DNA from: Chrysogorgia sp. JL179-B06
Lineage: Eukaryota > Cnidaria > Anthozoa > Scleralcyonacea > Chrysogorgiidae
Length of the DNA: 64,000 nt
Direction of reading: 5' to 3'
Assembly (NCBI GenBank): GCA_035772405.1
Contig: JAYKKM010000047.1
Location: 3,638,001-3,702,000, forward strand
The notes beneath the pieces were generated by a model, which saw nothing but the letters and a program-made list of their open reading frames with translations, was not told the DNA's origin and searched no databases. The position numbers and the translations under genes are program-made. Every line of letters starts with the position of its first letter. Position 1 is the first letter of the stretch. Below, piece after piece: positions 56,428-64,000 of this stretch.

Positions 56428-56796
56428 TTACTCTAAAAGTTTTTTTCTTTTTCCCTTTTGTTTTTGTCGATGCTTGTTCTTATAATCAGCTAATTTACGG
56501 GATCTTTCTCTACTCCATAGTTTTCCCATTTTACCCTGACGTTTTCCATATCGATATAACGTGGACGGATCATATATTCTACCTTTAAAATGGTAGAAAT
56601 CATCAGCATAAGAACGAACGATTTCTCCCCCATGGGGAAGCCAATCAAAAATATCATCTCTTGCTTCTTTGAGATAAACAACCCCTTGAAGATACCTGAT
56701 TTCTTTATCTTTTACAATTTCACGACTACATTCAAAAAACGATATTTCATTTAATTTAAGACAATTCCGTGGAGTGTGAATTAATTTCGCTGCCTA
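56428..56796 (-). pseudogene. basic protein remnant without start codon
   Basis: A 122-codon open frame without ATG between TAG near 56797 and TAA at 56428-56430: EISFFECSREIVKDKEIRYL, FDWLPHGGEIVRSYADDFYH, YRYGKRQGKMGKLWSRERSR and a Lys/Gln-rich basic end. No family recognised. Confidence 0.45.
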
Positions 56797-57075
56797 TATA
56801 AATTTTTAAGCATTTTCTGGGTCACGCGTTTGAAATGACCAAATCTTTCGCGGTAGTATATACCCCATCTTCAACAAAATAACTGTACATTTTTTTTATG
56901 ATATCGTTTTTTATACCCTAGGTTTTTTACAAATGAAAAAAGATTTTCCCAAAAAACTTTCATATAAATAAGCTTAAGAAACTTTTATTTTTTCATTTAA
57001 ACAATTACGTGTTTATATAAACGTAGTAACAACCAAACAAATCTACAAACTTAAGAAGTTTAAGAAAAAATAAAA

Positions 57076-57502
57076 ATGGATACGAAAGAAGAAAAAATAA
57101 AAATGGATACCAAAGAAGAAAAAACGAACGAAGCTTCCTATGGAGAACCCCTGATATGGGACTACGACGATAAAGGGTACGGATACGCGTACGGGTTTAC
57201 ATCCAAAGAGGGGAATTTCGATGACTTCAAACGCATTCAGGATGATGGTGATTGTGATAGTGAAGATAGTTTGAAGGCAAATTTGGATAATGATGAAGAT
57301 GATGATGATGAAGAAGTAAAGGAGAAAGTATTCAATAAAAAAGTGTTAAACAATATAAAAAAACAGTATATAGCCCCTGTGATCTTTATACTCTTCAATG
57401 CAATTGTCCAAATCAAAAATATATTTTACGAAACTGTAAATACATTCCCTTAGGTATGCTGCCAAGGTATAAATTATATTTAGAAGTGGTAGACTATGAT
57501 TA
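57076..57502 (+). pseudogene. accessory family member 3, acidic N-terminus, frameshifted
   Basis: MDTKEEKIK is duplicated at the start (MDTKEEK twice), then WDYDDKGYGYAYGFTSKEG and an acidic Asp/Glu run. After a slip near 57360 another frame gives CNCPNQKYILRNCKYIPLG and PRYKLYLEVVDYD, matching the Y-x-L-x-L-E-V block of the 55068 and 55582 genes. Right-most gene attributed to the viral element. Confidence 0.5.
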
Positions 57503-58382
57503 AAATCTTTGTCCGCAAAAATATATAACAACAATAATGATAACTAATGAGTCCATACTAAGTTGTATTAATAAAGAAATGTATTTAGATTAATAAAAAA
57601 ATAAAAAGTGAATTTTGTTTCAAAAAAAATTTTTTATTGTGTTAAAAAGTTTATTTATTTTTATTTTTCAAAAGCACATTTTTTAAAACACTTTTCGGTA
57701 TGAAATCATCTCTAAACTTTTTGAAAGACTATTCATCCTAAAACCCCAAAACTTTTTGCAACATTTCATCTAAATTTTTAATAACACTTTTTTTTAATAC
57801 CGTAACTAAGAAATATCATTCATTCCATCGTAATATGACGTTGGGGTAAGAGCTCCGTGACGGAAATTTATATGATTAATCTAAAATCAATTTTTGTTTT
57901 GGTTTATCAATTTTGGTTTTGGTTTTGGTTTTATTTAACCATCAACTATCGTGAAAAATAAAATGGTTTGATTCAATGGCGCGTAAGTATAGATCTCATC
58001 GGGTGAGGTATGATGGTATGTGTACTAAAGGTTTTTTAGACTTTTTGCTATATCTATCTCATGAAATTGACTTTCACGACCACCTTGAATGACCTTCATC
58101 TCTGGTCGTAAAACTCAGGGAAATAACCCCCACAAACTGGTCGTAAAACAAGACCAGGTTTCATGACATAGATATACATATTATTCACTAAAAACCACTA
58201 GTATACGACCAGTGGCATATCCCCCTGATTTGATCACTGGTCGCTCTACAGGGTGACCACACCTTAAAAATACGACACCCTCCTGGAAATATGGCACTGG
58301 ACTGTGCTATGATTGGTCAATTCAAATCATTCTTGATTCTGATTGGCTAAGAGCTCGGTCCAGTCCCAAACACATTGAAATA
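57503..58382. other. A+T-rich flank, no gene seen
   Basis: Probably contains the right border of the viral element, not pinpointed. GGTTTTGGTTTTGG-like short repeats at ~57898-57935 and repeated CTGGTCGTAAAAC words at ~58102 and 58138 are the only structures noticed. Confidence 0.35.
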
Positions 58383-59421
<1,039 letters not shown>

Positions 59422-59502
59422 GTATCACATTTTAACAGTCATGTGGAAATATAGATTTTGACAACCAGGCTTTGACTTGCGATATATGAAGGGAAAGCTC
59501 TA

Positions 59503-59727
59503 TTATTTTCTAGAAATTTCTGGATCTATGATGATGTTTCTGGGCGGCTTCGTGGTGTCTACCATCAAACTATCTTTCAATTGGGTCGCAGCAGTGACAG
59601 TCCAATTTTGTGAACCGAGAGCGGCATACATCATATCACGGACGAGGCTAGTCTGCTCTTCTCCAAAGTTGGTCTCATCTACGACATTGTCGTTATTCTC
59701 GTCTCTATAGATCGTCTCACGTGACAA
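59503..59727 (-). CDS. hypothetical protein, 74 aa
   Basis: MSRETIYRDENNDNVVDETN ... SLVRDMMYAALGSQNWTVTA ... with balanced codon use unlike the viral DNA. Could be a host gene exon; the frame continues open a few codons upstream. No family recognised. Confidence 0.35.
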   Translation of the reverse strand: MSRETIYRDENNDNVVDETNFGEEQTSLVRDMMYAALGSQNWTVTAATQLKDSLMVDTTKPPRNIIIDPEISRK

Positions 59728-60453
59728 ATTAAAGTTTCGAAAAAATCGCTAGCATTTATTTCGCGGAAAGAGCGTTCACTGAAAATTTAAAATGAATCTG
59801 GTGCATTTTCTTGGAGTTATAAAATCTTAAAGTTTGTCATGGCTAATCCATTTTGGAGAAATCTGAATGCTTGGTTAGAGATCCTGATGACGTATGCAGA
59901 TGTACAACTATATGCATAACAACAATAGATTATAGAATATTAGTCCACCTGCGTACGCGTCATCAACTCTGTATATTCGACCAGTATTTCACTATTTTGT
60001 AACGTTAAACTACGCAAACGGGCCAGTAGTGGTACCCCCATATGGTCCCCAAAGAGATGCCGCCCCATTAGATATTCATGACAACATTTCGAATTTTGGG
60101 ATTACGTCATCACTAGCTCGTTGTCTTCCTGGAGGAGCCTTAACCCTAATTATTTATTCAGATTACGTCATTAAACCTTCAGGATCCCTAACCCTAGCTC
60201 GTGTACCAGTAGGACCTTTCATTATCCCCCGTGTACCTTTAAATCCCCAACCGAGGACTTTCCGAATCATTTTGGTATGATGTCATTCCCGATTAGCCGA
60301 CTCCTCCTTCCGATGATGATATTACGTCATTATCAAAAGGTCGTTCTTTAGATCTCTTAATAATACAAGAAAGGCCTTCGCATTGGTACACTTGATATCC
60401 ATGTGTCAGACTAATTGTGGGACAGTAGGCTACCCAAAAGCAGCGCATGCGTC
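59728..60453. other. no gene recognised
   Basis: Mixed-composition DNA. The 83-codon frame at 60029 does not read like a protein. Confidence 0.35.
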
Positions 60454-60779
60454 ATGGATATGATTTGGGACGAACTGAGGATAAATAACGTAGATATCGA
60501 TAAAAATACACTCTCGTTCTATATCAATAAATGTGTTAATATAGAGACTTGTACGACTGTCTTAGCGTTCAACTTAATCCAGAATCTTTTCATCTTGTTT
60601 ACGAAGAAATGCATGTGAATAATTTTGGCCGATTTATCGCCTATCTTACATTTGTATACCTGTTAAGCGATTCCTGCGATGAAGAAATAGTCCGAGAAGC
60701 CGTAAGAAGAACGATCGAAGATTTCAAACATATAGACATTAAGAATATGAACGTAAAGCGATTGAAAATTGTGGCATGA
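60454..60779 (+). pseudogene. Bcl-2-family-like protein fragment (BH1-like motif)
   Basis: From ATG 60454 one frame gives MDMIWDELRINNVDIDKNTL; after a shift near 60550 another gives FHLVYEEMHVNNFGRFIAYL then TFVYLLSD and VRRTIEDFKHIDI to the stop at 60779. The block F-x2-V-x-EE-M ... N-x-GR-[FI]-[IV]-A-[FY] matches the BH1 signature (NWGRIVAF) with its usual upstream helix. A BH2 tryptophan and a membrane anchor are missing. Bcl-2 proteins control apoptosis. Either a decayed host paralogue or a captured viral gene; similarity judged by eye only. Confidence 0.4.
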
Positions 60780-61054
60780 AAGTAATACTACTGAAACTGT
60801 TCCTAAAGGCATGAGTATTTTCATATTAGCGTGTGCAACAAAGTCATTAAGAGGTCATTAAAGATTGAAACAATGGGACAAGTTTGGTCAAGTTCAAGAT
60901 GAGGATCACTTTCGGGTGATAACGGATAACTTAGCATTAGCTGCAATCTCATTGGTTATTTCTCTTGTGCGTTTGGATTGTTATAAAGGAAACAGCGTCA
61001 CTTGGCTCGGTGTATCATTCGCTTGCTGTTTGTCGTCAGAGTAAGATCGATGCA

Positions 61055-61690
61055 ATGGAGTGTCTACATGGTAAACCCGCATCTTCCTCAACAACTAAGA
61101 ATGGTTTGTTCTGGTACTGTGAACAAAAGCCTAGCTGTCAGTTCTTTTGCCCTGAAGAAGATTGTTACATGCTTGGGAAAGCCGTAAACGCTTTCCGAGC
61201 AAATGGCTATATATACGGTACATCCAATGTGTCCTACTCATTAGAAGCTGGCAACGATGCGAATGGTTAAAGACACAAAACGAAAGAAAGTTACAGAAGA
61301 CCATACTTCGTCTGCTCTGAGCGAGAAAATCCCTGCTCGTTTTGGCAATGGGGAGATGTCTTCGAGAGTCCTAAACCTTTCTGTCTACATGATATGGTCT
61401 GTTGCGTCCGTAAGGTCAAGAAAGAAGCTGACAACAAAGGTTGTTTATTTTACTGCTAGTAAAACCTGTCCTAACGAAAGAGAATATGCATTTGGATTCT
61501 TTGAATGGAAACCTTCAGAGAACTCGCCACGAGTTTTAATATTGGGTATCTGTTTAGTGAACCATTACAATATCAGTACAAGATCGCCAATCCTTTCAAG
61601 TAGAAAGAATGACTCTAAAGAACATGTGAAGATTATCTTTTTCAAAAATCAATCGATGCAAGGACTGAAGACATGGAAAAACTAAACATT
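61055..61690 (+). pseudogene. GRF-type zinc-finger protein, frameshifted
   Basis: From ATG 61055: MECLHGKPASSSTTKNGLFW then YCEQKPSCQFFCPEEDCY. A slip near 61270 leads to RPYFVCSERENPCSFWQWGD and KPFCLHDMVCCVRKVKKEAD with CLFYC, and a last slip to CPNEREYAFGFFEWKP. The repeated pattern C ... NG/NKG-x-F-[WY]-x-C ... C-x-F-F/W is that of GRF zinc fingers, present about three times. Two frameshifts and two adjacent stops inactivate it. GRF domains bind single-stranded nucleic acid in several DNA-repair proteins. Confidence 0.6.
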
Positions 61691-62526
61691 TTCTGAACAT
61701 ATACAATTTTGTATTCTAATTTAATACTAATCTTGACTTTGGTTGCTGTCTCCTTATTCAACAAAATCTCGATTTGTGTAAATTACCGTCGATTTATTTA
61801 TTTGTTCAGTTTTATGACGTTTTGTGACGTAGAAGTTTTATCACGTTACCTTTCGCCGTTCGGAACTTGTGAACGCTGTGAAGTTTGAACGATATGTTCT
61901 ACCTTATCTGTTCTACCTAGTATTCTTACCCTTGTGAAGGTAAGACGACCAAGAAAGTTATGTGTACTTAATTTTTCTTGTTAAACGCTCACCAAACGGA
62001 AAATATGGCTCAGTGACTGCGAGGTATCGGCGATTATTCTTTCTCGATATATATACAACTGAATTACACGTCCTATCTACTGTCGTTCATATGACGTCGT
62101 TCATGCCGTGGTTTTTTAAAGAACGAGGGATATATATGTTTTTTTTGGTTTTTTTATTATTATTAAAATAAATTTCTATAGCGCTAATTCCATATAGCCC
62201 ATTATCGCTTTACAGTACACGTATATAAAAATAAGCTATTACAATCATAAACTTAAAGTAAGATCCTAATAAAGTAAAAATTAAATGTAAGCTTCTCTAA
62301 CCACTTAAGTAATTTTGATCGAAATTTTGGTTGGAGAGAAACTGATAAAATTGAAATTTGATGCGATCATAATTGGGATGTGCATATACCGAGAATTAAA
62401 GAGCACGATTTTTCTTGCCATCACAGCATCACTTGTCATGGGCTTAATATATCACGATATCAAATTACTTTGTTTGTGAATACAGTTTCCTTCTATTTTA
62501 GGTGTATATTGGTGTGAGTTCACATA
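61691..62526. other. no gene recognised
   Basis: No protein-like frame; a T-rich run at ~62138-62165 and scattered A+T-rich DNA. Confidence 0.4.
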
Positions 62527-64000
62527 CTTCAAATCAAATCAAATCAAATTTATTTCAGTAGGGTATCCTGCGTCAGTGATGACTCACTGGTATCAATGAG
62601 GGCCCTACAAATAACTAAATACATCCTATAATTTACATAAAAAAAACAATTAAAAAATGTCACAATTGAGATGAGAATAAATCATGATCATATAAATAAG
62701 TTTAAAAGCTTAGATTTAAAACTAGATAAAGACGTCTCTAAACGAACGTGTTCAGGAAGATTATTAAAATTTTTAGAAGCTCTCACAAGTACACTACGTT
62801 CTGCAAACTCTAATTTTGTTTTAGGAACTAATAGCTTCATCTTACTATTTCTAACTAAGTACTTAGATTGATGTAATTTAAAATAATTATTAAAAGAATT
62901 TGGAGCCATATTAAAAATACATTTAAATGTAAAAATAGCTAAGTGCATTATTCTTCTGTGTTTTAAAGGAATAAGTTTGGTGTCAACCGTTAGTACACCG
63001 TTACAGATTATCTTATTCGCTTTTGTTTGTATTCTTTCCAGTCTGTCACAGTCGGTTTGGCTGAGGCAGTCCCAAACGATATCACAATAGTCCAATATTG
63101 GGAGAATAGTAGCCTTGTAAATAGTAAGTGCAACGTGGGTTGTAATAAATGGTTTAATACGGCGAAGGGCGCCAAGTCTTTTGGACACTCTGGAACAGAC
63201 ATGATGTAAATGATCCTTAAAATTTAAGCTACTATCGAGTAAACACCGAGGTACTTATAAACCATAGAGGACTTTATGTCATCTCCATAAATTTGAACTT
63301 TTAAAGGATCGTTTATTGACTTCCGTTTGTGTGTTCCAAAAAGAATGGATTCCAACTTTCCTTGATGAAGATAAATTTCATTCTTGATCGTCCAATCTCC
63401 AATGATCTTTAAGTCCCCGTTCAAAATTTCGGTAATTTCAGCAACATCCTTTGCAGCGAAGTAGATCATGGTATCATCAGCATACATTAAGAGATTGGAT
63501 TTAATAGCAGTGTACGATAGGTCATTCATGTACATGATAAAAAGCAAAGGACCCAAAATAGATCACTGTGGCACTCCTGAATGGACCGGAAATGATGAAG
63601 ATAATGATCCATTTACACTCACATGTATTTGTCGTTCTGATAAATAATTCTTAAACCAGTTAAGTTCATTATTATGGACTCTAACTTAACTTTGTAAGTA
63701 ACTTTCTTAAGTAACTTTGAATGCAAAACTGTGTCAAAGGCTTTTTGAACATCAAGAAAAACAGCTCCTGTTAGTAGCCCTGCATCAGAATTTCTCCTAA
63801 TGAAATCAGATATAAGAGTGATAGCTGTAGGACAAGAATACTTCTTACAAAAACCATATTGATTTTCTGAAATTTGATTTGAATTTTCCAGATAGGTGCT
63901 TAGCTGAGTATATACTTCCCTTTCGAGTATTTTAGACAGCGTTGACAGGATTGAGATGGGTCGGTAGTTACTTGGATCATTTCTTGATTTACCTTTATAA
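62527..64000 (-). mobile_element. LINE (CR1/L2-like), runs off the right edge
   Basis: Minus-strand reverse transcriptase entering from beyond 64000. From right to left: a stretch with PSNYRPISILSTLSKILERE and YSCPTAITLISDF, motif A FLDVQKAFDTV (~63730), GPLLFIMYMNDL, catalytic YADD (rc of ~63473-63484), then C-terminal MSKRLGALRRIKPFITTHVA and LSSFKSKLLNLFI (63188-62688). Frame changes near 63560 and 63215 break it. The 3' tail is a short (TTTGA)n repeat at 62529-62552. Endonuclease not in view. Confidence 0.88.

Larger units (their letters stand above)
30938..57502. mobile_element. decayed Polinton / adintovirus-like integrated DNA virus
   Basis: Hallmarks in one A+T-rich block: protein-primed polymerase B (38170-42068), FtsK/A32-type packaging ATPase (42074-42671), adenain-like protease (43371-43833), double-jelly-roll major capsid protein (45171-46466), minor capsid protein (47434-49450) and retroviral-type integrase (49447-50361). 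This set defines Polintons/Mavericks and adintoviruses. Left-half core genes are on +, virion and integrase genes on -, meeting near 43.3 kb. All hallmark genes are interrupted, and foreign insertions lie at 34.2-37.3, 47.95-49.16 and about 50.47-51.06 kb. Borders are approximate because no terminal inverted repeats were found. Confidence 0.9.

Noticed and set aside
57890..57940. GGTTTTGG repeats as a telomere-like sequence
   Set aside because: Only a few irregular copies; no telomeric array.
59884..59930. CTGATGA (hammerhead core half) near a GATGACGTATGCAGATG stretch
   Set aside because: No GAAA partner and no stem I or III nearby.
60029..60280. 83-codon plus-strand frame
   Set aside because: No protein-like periodicity or recognisable motif; likely chance.

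Overview
The window looks like repeat-rich, gene-poor nuclear DNA of an aquatic invertebrate, most probably a cnidarian, although a sponge or lophotrochozoan cannot be excluded. The reasons are dense fossil retrotransposons (CR1/L2-type LINEs, Penelope-like elements with GIY-YIG endonuclease), tRNA-derived repeats, MITEs, very long (TA)n tracts and one large Polinton/adintovirus-type integrated DNA virus. I see no complete host protein-coding gene with recognisable exons. Almost every long reading frame belongs to a mobile element, and most are broken.

Layout. 1-5.6 kb: a 5'-truncated LINE, short repeats and a non-autonomous hAT element with a perfect 8-bp target duplication. 7.2-12.3 kb: a large inverted-repeat element whose left arm was split by a LINE, itself carrying a MITE and a hairpin. 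12.3-17.6 kb: a ~105-bp minisatellite, several fold-back elements, a 230-bp tandem repeat, tRNA-like/SINE sequences and microsatellites. 17.7-26.6 kb: a head-to-tail array of three Penelope-like copies (2405-bp period, two intact and almost identical 739-codon ORFs) and a divergent broken fourth copy. Hammerhead-ribozyme-like motifs recur in their flanks on both strands. 27-30.8 kb: a cluster of TGTGTAAAA palindromes and a third LINE.

30.9-57.5 kb is a very A+T-rich, decayed Polinton/adintovirus-like element. On the + strand lie a protein with a histone-H3-like N-terminal tail, protein-primed DNA polymerase B, the packaging ATPase and small basic peptides. On the - strand lie an adenain-type protease, an acidic coiled-coil protein, the double-jelly-roll major capsid protein, a minor capsid protein, a retroviral-type integrase, a Fic-domain protein and several unrecognised accessory genes, some in tandem paralogous sets. 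Every hallmark gene is damaged: frameshifts throughout, an Asp-to-His change in polymerase motif A, a missing Walker B region in the ATPase, and a minor capsid gene split by a ~1.2-kb DNA transposon. A full-length-type CR1 LINE is inserted at 34.2-37.3 kb. I could not identify the Polinton terminal inverted repeats.

58.4-59.4 kb is a ~1-kb (TA)n tract. Beyond it base composition is more balanced, with a Bcl-2 BH1-like frame, a GRF-type zinc-finger pseudogene and a minus-strand LINE running off the right edge.

The points most worth following are the H3-tail look-alike, the Fic gene in the viral element, and the paired hammerhead ribozymes around the Penelope-like elements next to (TA)n tracts.
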